A DNA stretch of 64,000 nucleotides, taken from positions 1-64,000 of the forward strand of contig CAZVNJ010000003.1 in assembly GCA_964628985.1 (NCBI GenBank). Direction: 5' to 3'. Under the pieces are notes generated by a model. That model saw only the letters and a list, made by a program, of their open reading frames with translations. It was not told where the DNA came from and ran no database searches. This stretch comes from SURF-43 sp964628985 (GTDB lineage: Bacteria; Chloroflexota; Dehalococcoidia; UBA2979). The position numbers and the translations under genes were made by a program. Shown here one piece after another: positions 56,147 to 64,000 of the stretch (the stretch's first letter is position 1; each line of letters opens with the position of its first letter).

Positions 56147-57454
56147 ATGGTTGACGTGCCCAGACGACCCCGGCGGGAGCGAGGACTCGCCCCCGGACTC
56201 CCCGCCTGGGTCTCCTTTTCGTCGTACCGGCGACGGTTGTGGTCCACCGCCGGCGAGCGCTGGTTCTATGCCGACGGTGTGCTCTCCTCTGCCTCCGAGG
56301 CGATCCTCGTCCAGTTCCTGTCGATCTACGCGATCGCCCTCGGAGCCTCAGCGGCACAGGTGGGACTGCTCGCGATCGCCAACGGTCTGGCAGGGGTGAT
56401 GGCCCTCGTCCCCGGGACGGTGCTCGCGGAGCGAGCCCGCCTGCGCAAGTGGGTGGTGATCGGAGGCGGCGGCGGCATCGCACGGCTCGCGATCCTCGGC
56501 ATGGCCGGGGTCCCACTGCTGGTGGACAGCGTCCAACCGACGGTTTACTTGCTCGTCGCCCTCACCTTCATCAAGGCCCTCGCTGGCGCAGCCTGCCATC
56601 CCGCGTGGGTCTCCCTGCTCGCAGAGATCTTCCCGCTCGAACGCCGAGCGTTCTGCGTCTCGCAGCGCATGCTCAGCCTGACGGTCGCTGCGGCGATCGT
56701 CGCGCCGGTCGCAGGGCTGTCAATCCGGTTGATCGGCGGAGTGGCCGGATTCCAGATCGTGTTTCTGGTCGCCTTCGCGCTTGGGATCGCCTCCACGGCC
56801 TGCTACGCGCAGATCAAGGAAGCCGGCCGCGCACCGCGTCATCTTCGGCGTGCCGGCTCGACACGCGCGCTGCTGCGAGACACGGCCTTCGTCCAGTACC
56901 TCAGCGCCACGTTCGTACTCCACACGTCAGCCATGGTCGTGGGGCCGTTCTTCGCCGTGTACCTCGTCCGGGAACTCCAGGCCCAACCCGGCCAGGTCGG
57001 CCTCCTCGCGACCATCGAGGCGGGCGGGGCCGTGCTCGGGCAATTCATACTTGGGTTCATCATTGCCCGGTCTGCCTCCGCGAAGGTGTTCCGCCGGCTG
57101 CTGTTCTCGATGCCGCTGGTCCCGCTGCTCTGGCTCCTCCCTCGCGTGTGGTGGCAGGCCGCGCTGCCGAACGCGGTCGGGGGCGCCGCATGGGCGGTGC
57201 ACAACGTCGTGGCGTTCAACCTGCTGATGGAGCATGCGCCTGCGGACAACCTCCCGAGGTACGCCGCGGCGCAGCAGACGGTGGTCCTCACCGCCTCATT
57301 CGTGGGGCCGGCTCTCGGCACATGGGTTGTGGCGAACTACGACATCCGCACAGCCATCGTGGTGTCGGCCGTCGGCAGGCTCCTCGCAGCGCTCGTCCTC
57401 GTGGTGCCCTTCCCTTCGGGCGCACGCGGGGAACCTGCCTCGGCGGGCAGCTAA
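56147..57454 (+). CDS. MFS transporter divergent from the copper operon
   Basis: A 435-residue major facilitator with about 12 hydrophobic segments. Features are YADGVLSSASEAILVQFLSIYAIALGASAAQVGLLAI, the loop FIKALAGAACHPAWVSLLAE and LFSMPLVPLLWLLP. ATG 56147 is supported by GGGAG about six bases upstream; a longer frame begins near 55985 but runs through the copper operator and copZ, so it is not the start. It shares an intergenic region with the CsoR-controlled genes and could carry a copper complex or chelator, but the family gives no clue. Substrate unknown. Confidence 0.82.
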   Translation: MVDVPRRPRRERGLAPGLPAWVSFSSYRRRLWSTAGERWFYADGVLSSASEAILVQFLSIYAIALGASAAQVGLLAIANGLAGVMALVPGTVLAERARLRKWVVIGGGGGIARLAILGMAGVPLLVDSVQPTVYLLVALTFIKALAGAACHPAWVSLLAEIFPLERRAFCVSQRMLSLTVAAAIVAPVAGLSIRLIGGVAGFQIVFLVAFALGIASTACYAQIKEAGRAPRHLRRAGSTRALLRDTAFVQYLSATFVLHTSAMVVGPFFAVYLVRELQAQPGQVGLLATIEAGGAVLGQFILGFIIARSASAKVFRRLLFSMPLVPLLWLLPRVWWQAALPNAVGGAAWAVHNVVAFNLLMEHAPADNLPRYAAAQQTVVLTASFVGPALGTWVVANYDIRTAIVVSAVGRLLAALVLVVPFPSGARGEPASAGS

Positions 57455-57534
57455 CGAGATGCCCTGGGCGCGCCGCCCGGCCCCCTCGCCTACCATCGAG
57501 GCATCTCGCGGCGTCTAGTCGACAGAGGCCCTCG

Positions 57535-58200
57535 ATGAACTTCGCGCACGGCGTCTGGCACCCCGGGGCGGACGGCCCCCTCCCCACCATCGTGGCGTTC
57601 CACGGGCACGGCGCGCACGGGCAGGACCTGATGGGACTCGCGCCGTTCCTTGGCGGAGGCCGGTCGCTGCTGCTGTTCCCGGAGGCGCAGTATCTGCTGC
57701 AGCCGGGGATGCTCTCGTACACCTGGTTCAATGCGACCGGCGATCTCCGCCGCACGCCCGAGGAGTTCGAGCGGGTCGTCGGCCTCGTACTGGAGTTCAT
57801 CGAGGAAGCCCTGCCGAAGTACGGCGGGGACCCCGGGCGCGTGGCGCTGCTCGGCTTCTCGCAGGGCGGCAGCATCGCGTACCGGCTGGGGCTCGGCGAC
57901 CCCAAGCGCTGGCGCGGCGTCGCCGCCCTCTCGACCTGGCTGCCCGAGGAAGCCGAGGCGATCGGCCAGGCCGCGGGGCCGGACGCGCTGGCCGGCCTCC
58001 CTATCCTCATTCAGCACGGCACGCAGGACCCGATGATCGCACTCGACCGCGCCCGTGACTCCAAGACGCGACTCGAAGCGATTGGAGCAAAGCCGGACTA
58101 CCGCGAGTACCCCATGGCACACCAGATCGGCAACGAGAGTCTGCGTGACCTCGCCCTCTGGACGCAGCGCGTGCTGGACGTCACACCGGAGGCGCAGTGA
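57535..58200 (+). CDS. Phospholipase/carboxylesterase family hydrolase
   Basis: A 221-residue alpha/beta hydrolase of the phospholipase/carboxylesterase (abhydrolase_2) family. The nucleophile is in LLGFSQGGSIA (Ser109), the acid in QHGTQDPMI (about 170) and the histidine in YPMAHQIG (about 205). The oxyanion strand is AFHGHGAHGQD. ATG 57535 opens into the family; a longer frame upstream is only the shadow of the MFS gene. The next gene follows after 64 bases in the same direction. It acts on short esters, lysophospholipids or acylated proteins. Confidence 0.9.
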   Translation: MNFAHGVWHPGADGPLPTIVAFHGHGAHGQDLMGLAPFLGGGRSLLLFPEAQYLLQPGMLSYTWFNATGDLRRTPEEFERVVGLVLEFIEEALPKYGGDPGRVALLGFSQGGSIAYRLGLGDPKRWRGVAALSTWLPEEAEAIGQAAGPDALAGLPILIQHGTQDPMIALDRARDSKTRLEAIGAKPDYREYPMAHQIGNESLRDLALWTQRVLDVTPEAQ

Positions 58201-58264
58201 TCCGCTAGCATCCGGCAGCCTGGGGATGGGCCTCGACACACGCGAGGACTCGAAGGAGACACCG

Positions 58265-59206
58265 ATGACGACCGCTTCGCCGTTTGCCAACTACCTCGAC
58301 GAGATGCGCGCGTGCGCCGAGGCGATCAACCTCACGCCTCGGGAGTTCGTCCAGCCGACGGACCATCACGTGACGCTCAACGGGATCGACTTCCACTACG
58401 TAGACTGGGGCAACGCGCACCTGCCGCCGCTGGTCCTGTTGCACGGCGGGAGCCTCACGGCGCACACGTGGGACATGGCCGCCCTGCTCCTGCGCGACGA
58501 GTACCACGTGATCGCCCCCGATCAGCGAGGGCACGGTGACACCGGCTGGACCCCGGAGTCGCAGGCCCACGAGGACAACGGTGACCTCATGCTGCGCGAC
58601 ACCGAGGCGTTCATCGAGCACCTCGGCTTCCCCCAGGTCATCCTCTGCGGGATGTCGATGGGGGGCATGAACTCGATCCGTTACGCGGCACGACATCCGG
58701 AGCGGCTCTCCCGGTTGATCATCGTGGACATCGCACCGGTCACGATGCGCGAGGGCCTGATGGAGATGGAAGCCTTCCGCGTCGAGACCGAGACGATGAG
58801 TCGCTTTGAGGACTTCCTGGAGCGCGCCATCAAGTTCAACCCGCAGCGCAAGCCGGCTCACCTGAAGTACAGCCTGATGCACTCCCTGAAGCCCACCGCA
58901 GACGGGTGGACCTGGAAGCAGGCGCACCGCGAGCGGCCGAATGTGCAGGACGAGGCCGCGATGAAGGCGGCCGCGCAGAAGCGAGCGGATGCCCTGTGGG
59001 CGGACGTGCGGGCGATCACGACGCCGACGCTGCTCATGCGGGGATCGATCTCGAAGATCCTCTCACCGGAGGCGGCGGCAGAGACGGTGAAGTCGATGAA
59101 GGACGCGGAACTGGTCGTCATCGAAGGCGCGGGGCACTCGGTGCAAGGCGACCAACCGGCCGCGTTCGCGCGCGAGGCAATGGCCTGGTTGAAGCGTCGC
59201 GCTTAG
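58265..59206 (+). CDS. Alpha/beta-fold hydrolase
   Basis: A 313-residue alpha/beta hydrolase. Marks are LLHGGSLTAHTWD (oxyanion region, about 60-72), the strand APDQRGHGDTGW, nucleophile CGMSMGGMNS (about 137) and the histidine in GAGHSVQGDQP (about 290). The long cap inserted between strands (MREGLMEMEAF...) is of the haloalkane-dehalogenase/epoxide-hydrolase kind. ATG 58265 lies after AAGGAGAC. The next gene is convergent (stops three bases apart). The substrate is unknown. Confidence 0.9.
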   Translation: MTTASPFANYLDEMRACAEAINLTPREFVQPTDHHVTLNGIDFHYVDWGNAHLPPLVLLHGGSLTAHTWDMAALLLRDEYHVIAPDQRGHGDTGWTPESQAHEDNGDLMLRDTEAFIEHLGFPQVILCGMSMGGMNSIRYAARHPERLSRLIIVDIAPVTMREGLMEMEAFRVETETMSRFEDFLERAIKFNPQRKPAHLKYSLMHSLKPTADGWTWKQAHRERPNVQDEAAMKAAAQKRADALWADVRAITTPTLLMRGSISKILSPEAAAETVKSMKDAELVVIEGAGHSVQGDQPAAFAREAMAWLKRRA

Positions 59207-59209
59207 CCG

Positions 59210-60442
59210 CTAGAACCCCTCGGGCATGTGCGGCGCATAGTCGGTCGCGAAGATCGCGTCCGCCTGTCGCACTGCCGCGGGGTCACCCGTCAGCATCCCA
59301 GCCCGTGCAATCCGCGTCGCCGAGCGGAAGCCCGTCAGGAGCGACGCCAGCGCGTTGATGGACAGGTCGAGGTCGGCGGCGCCGCCCTCGGCTGGTGTCA
59401 CGCGCGTCTGCCCCCCGTCCGTTTCGAACCGCCAGACGCCGTCGTTCCACGGCGCGAGGTTGTCGTGCACACGCAGCGTCAGCGCGCCGGCCGCGCTGTA
59501 CGGGCGGGCTTCGAGGGCGCGGGGGACATCGATGATCCGCACCCACATCGCGTCGCCCGTGAACCGGCGCAACTCGCGCGGCTCCAGCAGCAGGTCCTGG
59601 ATCGGATCGTCCGGTTCCACCTTGTCGAATTTCGCCCGGAAGACGAGGTCGTGCGCGCGCACGTACTCCCAGAGTGCCTTCCGAGCGTCGAGGTCTAGCG
59701 CGAAGAGGCCATTGACCTCCATCGTCTGGTTCGGGCCAGGCTCACCGGGGATCCAGTTCTCCTTGTTCCGGTAGGCCATGTATCCGCGAGCCTGCCCCGA
59801 GGCGTCCTCAGCCACGACCACGTGGTAGCGGTCCTTCTTGGCCTCCCACCAGAGGTATTCCCAGCGCCAGGCATCACGGACAGGCACCAGGTTGCGGGGC
59901 TTCGCCCACTCGTCATAGACACGCTCCGCGACGGCGCGGTCGGCTGTCGAGGCCTGGTCCACCAACCGGACATCACCGTCCCAGGTGAAAGGTTCGCGCA
60001 GCCCCATAAAGCGTGGGTCGGCGTTGTAGGCCACCGCCTCGGAGCCACGTCCGTAGCCAAAACGCTGGTAGATCGCGCCCATCGAGGCCCAGAGCATCAC
60101 CATCGGCTCGGCCCGGTCACGGTGCACCGTCATCGCATGCTGCATCAGGCGGCGCAGGTAGCCGCGACGACGGAACTGCGGATAGGTGCCCACCGAGGTG
60201 ACGCCAGGGATCGAGGTTGGTCGGCCGTTCAGCCGCACCTGCCAGGGAACCCACTCATAGGTCGTGGTCACCTTTCCGTCGACGAACACGCCGAGTCGAC
60301 ACTCAGCCGGGAGGGGCGTCGGGATCTCGGCATAGGCACGGATGTCCTCGGCCGAAGGCGCGAAGACATAGGACGGCACCGCGTTGAACGCGGGGATCTC
60401 CGCCTCCGTGGCGGTGCGGATCTCAATGAGTCGCTCGGGCAC
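59210..60442 (-). CDS. GNAT acetyltransferase, Eis-like
   Basis: A 410-residue acetyltransferase with the layout of Eis (enhanced intracellular survival) proteins: a first GNAT domain (about 1-150) with the acetyl-CoA loop FRRRGYLRRLMQHAM (about 93-107), a second GNAT-like domain, and a C-terminal sterol-carrier-protein-like domain (about 290-410). The N-terminus reads IEIRTATEAEIPAF. Eis enzymes acetylate aminoglycosides at several amines, and also peptides; only the layout is seen, not the activity. GTG 60442 shares a base with the CoA-transferase stop (TAGTG), so translation is coupled. Downstream convergent with the hydrolase gene. Confidence 0.88.
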   Translation of the reverse strand: MPERLIEIRTATEAEIPAFNAVPSYVFAPSAEDIRAYAEIPTPLPAECRLGVFVDGKVTTTYEWVPWQVRLNGRPTSIPGVTSVGTYPQFRRRGYLRRLMQHAMTVHRDRAEPMVMLWASMGAIYQRFGYGRGSEAVAYNADPRFMGLREPFTWDGDVRLVDQASTADRAVAERVYDEWAKPRNLVPVRDAWRWEYLWWEAKKDRYHVVVAEDASGQARGYMAYRNKENWIPGEPGPNQTMEVNGLFALDLDARKALWEYVRAHDLVFRAKFDKVEPDDPIQDLLLEPRELRRFTGDAMWVRIIDVPRALEARPYSAAGALTLRVHDNLAPWNDGVWRFETDGGQTRVTPAEGGAADLDLSINALASLLTGFRSATRIARAGMLTGDPAAVRQADAIFATDYAPHMPEGF

Positions 60443-62958
60443 TACGAAGGCTGTCCTGACCGGCTCGCCCGCGCCGCCGCGACGCCTGGTTCGCTCCAGA
60501 CGACGTTGCCCGCCCGCAGCGCTGCCACCTGTTCGTCGCTGTAGCCAAGTTCGCCGAGCAGCGCGTCCGTGTGCTCCCCTGCCATCGGCCCGGCCGCGAG
60601 CGGGACCTGCGTGCGCCGCAGTCGTACCACTGGGCCGTGCCGGCGGTAGGAGCCGAGGCCGAGGTGCTCGACATTCGCCGTGAACTCGTTCACCTTCATC
60701 TGCTCGTCGCGGAAGAAGAACTCCGCGGGCAGCGGTCCGTCAGCACGCACGCAGCCAATCCCGGCCACGGTGAGGAGCTTCTCCCACTCGTCTGCGGTGT
60801 CTGTGCGGAACATCTCGTCCAGCAGGTGCGTCAGTGCCTCGGCGTTGGCCTCGCGCGCCTCGCGCGTATTGAAGCGCGGGTCCACCGCGAGTTCCGGGCT
60901 ACCAATTCGGCGACAGAAGCGCACCCATTCCTTCTCCAGCATCATGCCGAGGAAGACCCAGCCTTCCTTGCAGGGGTAGAGGCGGTAGAGCGGGCCCGTG
61001 CCGTGCAGCCCCTCGTCGATCGTCGGACGCGGCTCACGGTCTTCGTACCAGAAGAAGTCGTCCGCGTTCGCGTAGGCGTTGGCGCCCATCATGTCGATGA
61101 AGATCTCCTGGCCCCTGCCGGTGCGCTGCTTCGCCCACAGCCCGAGCATGGCCGTGGTCGCCACGACGGCCGAGGTGTTGGGGTCCGGGTTCACCTCATT
61201 CGCCTTGAACAGGCGGCGTGCGCCTTCGCGCAGCACTTTGAGGTCATCTGACACGGGCGGCATCCCGCCGGCCTGGTACTGGGCACCGCCAAGGGCTGCC
61301 CCGGGGATCGGGTGCGTCGCAGGTCTATGCGCACCGGGGCCGTCCGGGCCATAACCGTTCACGTTCACGTAGACGATGCCGGGGTTGATGCGCTTTGCCT
61401 GCTCATAGTCCATGCCCAGGCGCTCGGGCACGCCCGGGCGGAAGTTGTGCACGATGATGTCCGCTCGTGCGATCAATTCGTGCACGACTTTCTGCCCGTC
61501 CGGATGCTTGAGGTCGACCGCGATGCTCTCCTTGCCCGCGTTCGTCTTGAGTGCGCCGAGCGATCCGTTCCCCATCCAGCGCCACGGGTCCCCACCCACC
61601 TGCTCCACTTTGATCACGCGGGCACCGAGGTCCGCGAGGTGTGAGCAGCCGAGGGGGGCAGCGATGATCGTGGCAAAGTCGAGCACCGTGACGCCCTCGA
61701 GCGGCGCACGCGGCGCCTGCTGGCCGACGGTTGACTGCCAGGCCGGGCGCCGGGGCTCGCCAAGGATCGACATCGTGTGCTGGCCGACGGCCGGGATCTC
61801 GCCTCGGACCGCGCCGGGCGTCTCCGTGAGGCGCGCCACCAGCCCGATCTGGCGCATCGGTGGGCGCTCATGCTTTACGTCGCCGTAAAAGCCCAGGACC
61901 GCCTCCATCACCGAGGTCGCGGACTTCAGTCGCGAGCCGCGCGGATCCTTCAGTTCAACGACGTGCCCGTTCATCGCCACGTCTGGATCATCGAGCGCTT
62001 CCTGCGTCGTGTGGTACGGATGCGCTACGACGCCGCCGTTCGCGATGAAGATTTCCATCCACTCGTCAATGGTCTTGGTGCGCATGTGCGCCAGCATCCG
62101 GTCACGGAAGGCCTCGCGGACCTCTTCCTTCCAGGTGGCCGGCGAGCCCTCGTGCTCACCGTCCGCATAGATGTCGACGAGGTCGGCCGCCGCGACGAAG
62201 TTGTCAAAGAGATGCTGGAGCAGGTTCCCCATCTGGATCCAGCGGCCGTCCTTCGTGGCGGCAGGGTGGTAGTTGATCGTCGGCATCGTCGGCGGCGGAG
62301 GGGCCGGCCACTTCTCCGGCTCGCGCTCACGCAGCGAGGTCATCAGCAGCCCGCCCATGTCGTACGACATCAGCCCCTGCAGGAGGCTCGTCTCCAGGTA
62401 TTGCCCGTAGCCCAGTCGCTCGCGCGCGACCAGGCCTGCGAGGATCCCAGTGATGGCGGCCTGCGATGCTGCATGCGAGGCGACTTGCACCGCGGCGAAC
62501 TGTGGCCCCGGACGTGGGGCTACTCCGGAGAACGCCATCATCCGCCCGGCCTTCGCGGCCACCACGCCCTCGTAGCCCGGATACCCGACGTACGGCCCAT
62601 AGGGTCCGAACCCCGAGATGTTGCAGTACACAATGCCGGGGTTTCGATAGGCCAGGACGTCATAATCGCAGCCGAGGTCCACGGCGGCCTGGCCCCGGAA
62701 CGACGTCACGACCACGTCGGCGGTCTCGACGAGCAGCGCGAGGCGCTGCTGCTCCACCTCGCGCTTGAGGTCCAGCTCGACTGAGCGCTTGCCCCGGAGC
62801 CACATCGGTGCGGATGGCATGAAACGGAATGGGTCACCGCCCGGCCGCTCGATCTTGATCACGTCAGCGCCGAAGTCCGCGAGCACCATCGTCGTCATCC
62901 CACCAACCGGACCATTGGTGAGGTCGATCACGCGGATGTTGTCGAGTGGTCCCGGCAT
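60442..62958 (-). CDS. Tandem CaiB/BaiF-type CoA-transferase fusion
   Basis: An 838-residue protein made of two family III CoA-transferase domains (about 1-395 and 415-838). Each begins with the family pattern: IRVIDLTNGPVGGMTTMVLADFGADVIKIERPGGDP and VTVLDFATIIAAPLGCSHLADLGARVIKVEQVGGDPWRW, in pieces. The second domain keeps the catalytic Asp (Asp592 in NPDPNT, 22 residues before RGQ, as in formyl-CoA transferase), while the first has Ser161 at that place. The enzymes exchange CoA between carboxylic acids. ATG 62958 is fixed by AAGGAG six bases upstream. It is coupled to the Eis-like gene. Substrates are unknown. Confidence 0.93.
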   Translation of the reverse strand: MPGPLDNIRVIDLTNGPVGGMTTMVLADFGADVIKIERPGGDPFRFMPSAPMWLRGKRSVELDLKREVEQQRLALLVETADVVVTSFRGQAAVDLGCDYDVLAYRNPGIVYCNISGFGPYGPYVGYPGYEGVVAAKAGRMMAFSGVAPRPGPQFAAVQVASHAASQAAITGILAGLVARERLGYGQYLETSLLQGLMSYDMGGLLMTSLREREPEKWPAPPPPTMPTINYHPAATKDGRWIQMGNLLQHLFDNFVAAADLVDIYADGEHEGSPATWKEEVREAFRDRMLAHMRTKTIDEWMEIFIANGGVVAHPYHTTQEALDDPDVAMNGHVVELKDPRGSRLKSATSVMEAVLGFYGDVKHERPPMRQIGLVARLTETPGAVRGEIPAVGQHTMSILGEPRRPAWQSTVGQQAPRAPLEGVTVLDFATIIAAPLGCSHLADLGARVIKVEQVGGDPWRWMGNGSLGALKTNAGKESIAVDLKHPDGQKVVHELIARADIIVHNFRPGVPERLGMDYEQAKRINPGIVYVNVNGYGPDGPGAHRPATHPIPGAALGGAQYQAGGMPPVSDDLKVLREGARRLFKANEVNPDPNTSAVVATTAMLGLWAKQRTGRGQEIFIDMMGANAYANADDFFWYEDREPRPTIDEGLHGTGPLYRLYPCKEGWVFLGMMLEKEWVRFCRRIGSPELAVDPRFNTREAREANAEALTHLLDEMFRTDTADEWEKLLTVAGIGCVRADGPLPAEFFFRDEQMKVNEFTANVEHLGLGSYRRHGPVVRLRRTQVPLAAGPMAGEHTDALLGELGYSDEQVAALRAGNVVWSEPGVAAARASRSGQPS

Positions 62959-63079
62959 CGCAGTCTCCTTGCCCGCTATCTCCGGGGCGGGCCGCAGTGT
63001 ACCGGAGGCGGCCCCGGGTGGCATGGATACGGCATCGTGAGAGCCCGGACCCATAGAAGATGCACGCCGACCGAGGGTT

Positions 63080-63991
63080 TCATCGGATCGCCGTCACCAT
63101 CTCACTCCCTGGCAGCGATGCCGCCGCTGCCCCGATCGCCTGTGTCAGCGTGTCGAACTGCGGCGCGACGGCAGCCATGTTGCGGCCGGCTACCAGACGC
63201 CGCGCGATGGCCCGGGCGAGGTCCCCCGCATGCGCAGTCGCGCGTACCTCGCGGAACCCGGCAGCGCGGAGCGCATCCACGAGCCACGCGGTCGTCCAGC
63301 GCTGAGACTCAACGACCAGCGAGGCCGTCGCCAGCGGCGCGAGCCGCGCAAACAGCGGCTCGCCTAGCAGAGAGCCCGTCCGGAGCAGCGTCTCGCCGTA
63401 CGCGCGCGGTTCCTTTGCGCTCGCGATGAGCGCCTCCCGGTGGGCCTCTGCAGCCGGCCCCGCCGCCGGGAGCACCAGCAGGTAGCGCCGCTCGCGCGCT
63501 GGCTGCTGTGACCGACGGGAGTACAGGTAGAGCAGCCCGTCCACCACCTCGGTCAACGCCACCGTCTCGATCTCAGGCGCCGGCAGTCGCCAAACCTGGT
63601 AGGACGCACGCAGCATGCCGCCCGCACGCAGCACCCGCGCGATCTCCTCGAAGGCGGCCAGCGGGCGTAGCGTCTCCTCCAGCGATGCTGCAGCGGTGAC
63701 CAGGTCCACGCTGCCCGAAGCGAAGGGCAGCGCCTCCGCCGACGCCGTGAGGGACGAGATGTTCCGCACGCCAAGGCGGGACGCGTTCGCAGCACAGACT
63801 GCCGTGCGCAGCGGCGCCGGGTCGACGCCGACCACGTGCGCATGCGGCAGCGCCTGCGCCAGCGGGATCGAGGGCCATCCGTCGCCGGGGCCAATGTCGA
63901 CCACCGTCCCCGCGTCCGACACCGCCGACGCGTAGTCAGCCACCCGCGCGGCCGCAGCCCAGTGGTCCTCGCGCTGCGGGTCGTAGGGCAC
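63080..63991 (-). CDS. SAM-dependent methyltransferase domain protein (5' end near window edge)
   Basis: A 303-residue class I methyltransferase. The motif I strand is VVDIGPGDGWPSIPLA (about 30-45), motif II/III GVDPAPLR and ASAEALPFASGSVDLVTAAASLEE (about 85-108), then VLRAGGML. A C-terminal domain of about 140 residues (from AEAHREALIASAKEPRAYG on) is not recognised. The GTG at 63991 is used as the start, but the frame runs on to the edge (64000), so it may begin outside. It is on the same strand as the CoA-transferase gene, 122 bases upstream of it. The methyl acceptor is unknown. Confidence 0.8.
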   Translation of the reverse strand: MPYDPQREDHWAAAARVADYASAVSDAGTVVDIGPGDGWPSIPLAQALPHAHVVGVDPAPLRTAVCAANASRLGVRNISSLTASAEALPFASGSVDLVTAAASLEETLRPLAAFEEIARVLRAGGMLRASYQVWRLPAPEIETVALTEVVDGLLYLYSRRSQQPARERRYLLVLPAAGPAAEAHREALIASAKEPRAYGETLLRTGSLLGEPLFARLAPLATASLVVESQRWTTAWLVDALRAAGFREVRATAHAGDLARAIARRLVAGRNMAAVAPQFDTLTQAIGAAAASLPGSEMVTAIR

Positions 63992-64000
63992 ATCGACCGC

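Noticed and set aside
1..64000. Mobile element, phage or genomic island
   Set aside because: No transposase, integrase, terminal repeats or attachment-like duplication next to the tRNA-Lys was seen, and base composition looks uniform by eye. VapBC alone is not evidence of an island.

Overview
The window is a high-GC, densely packed bacterial chromosome segment with no phage, transposase, CRISPR or rRNA. The gene mix suggests a free-living, aerobic high-GC Chloroflexota-type bacterium, perhaps Dehalococcoidia-like. It includes LLM flavin monooxygenases, CaiB/BaiF CoA-transferases, a P450 with its [3Fe-4S] ferredoxin, DUF3090, giant FtsX permeases, an Anbu proteasome-like cluster and a Tat/lipoprotein intradiol dioxygenase. 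MurB shows that it makes peptidoglycan. The phylum is an inference; no marker gene in the window decides it.

Layout. 1-1487: 5' part of ilvD (running off the left edge), an ArsR-family metal sensor, and a divergent 26-residue cysteine-rich peptide gene behind palindromic operators. 1547-8726: LLM oxidoreductase, MFS transporter, DUF3090, amidase, murB, DinB and a Vgb-like lipoprotein. 8943-11926: ABC-F ATPase, small membrane protein plus VanZ-like protein, exported intradiol dioxygenase. 11942-17334: minus-strand catabolic run (ferredoxin, P450, alpha/beta hydrolase, phosphotriesterase-like lactonase, MBL hydrolase, CapA). 17365-25302: response regulator and kinase, tRNA-Lys, the Anbu / alpha-E / ATP-grasp cluster with a tiny zinc-finger-like ORF, and a hybrid kinase. 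25432-36457: secreted TIG-repeat protein, two small exported proteins, then two divergent ~1120-residue FtsX permeases with two ATPases, one with an AbrB-like tail. 36547-43477: CHRD protein, cupredoxin lipoprotein, carboxylesterase, a four-gene hydrolase/LLM operon and VapBC. 43551-52722: Lhr-type helicase, VOC, an SDR lacking its Tyr/Lys pair, MFS, Ca/Na exchanger, acyl-CoA dehydrogenase. 52802-57454: copZ-like/csoR/copA copper operon with a GC-rich palindromic operator and a divergent MFS. 57535-63991: esterase, hydrolase, Eis-like acetyltransferase, tandem CaiB fusion and a methyltransferase at the right edge.

Working together: the metal modules (ArsR plus Cys peptide; CsoR/CopA/CopZ) point to thiophilic-metal stress. 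The many hydrolases, flavin monooxygenases, P450, dioxygenase and CoA-transferases point to catabolism of diverse organic compounds. The FtsX/ATPase and TIG genes form a candidate cell-envelope system. The least familiar elements are the 26-aa Cys peptide divergent from ArsR, the 63-aa Cys/His ORF ahead of the Anbu cluster, the FtsX pair with an AbrB-tailed ATPase, and the CopZ-like protein with a second Cys/His domain. Promoters and terminators were located by eye.
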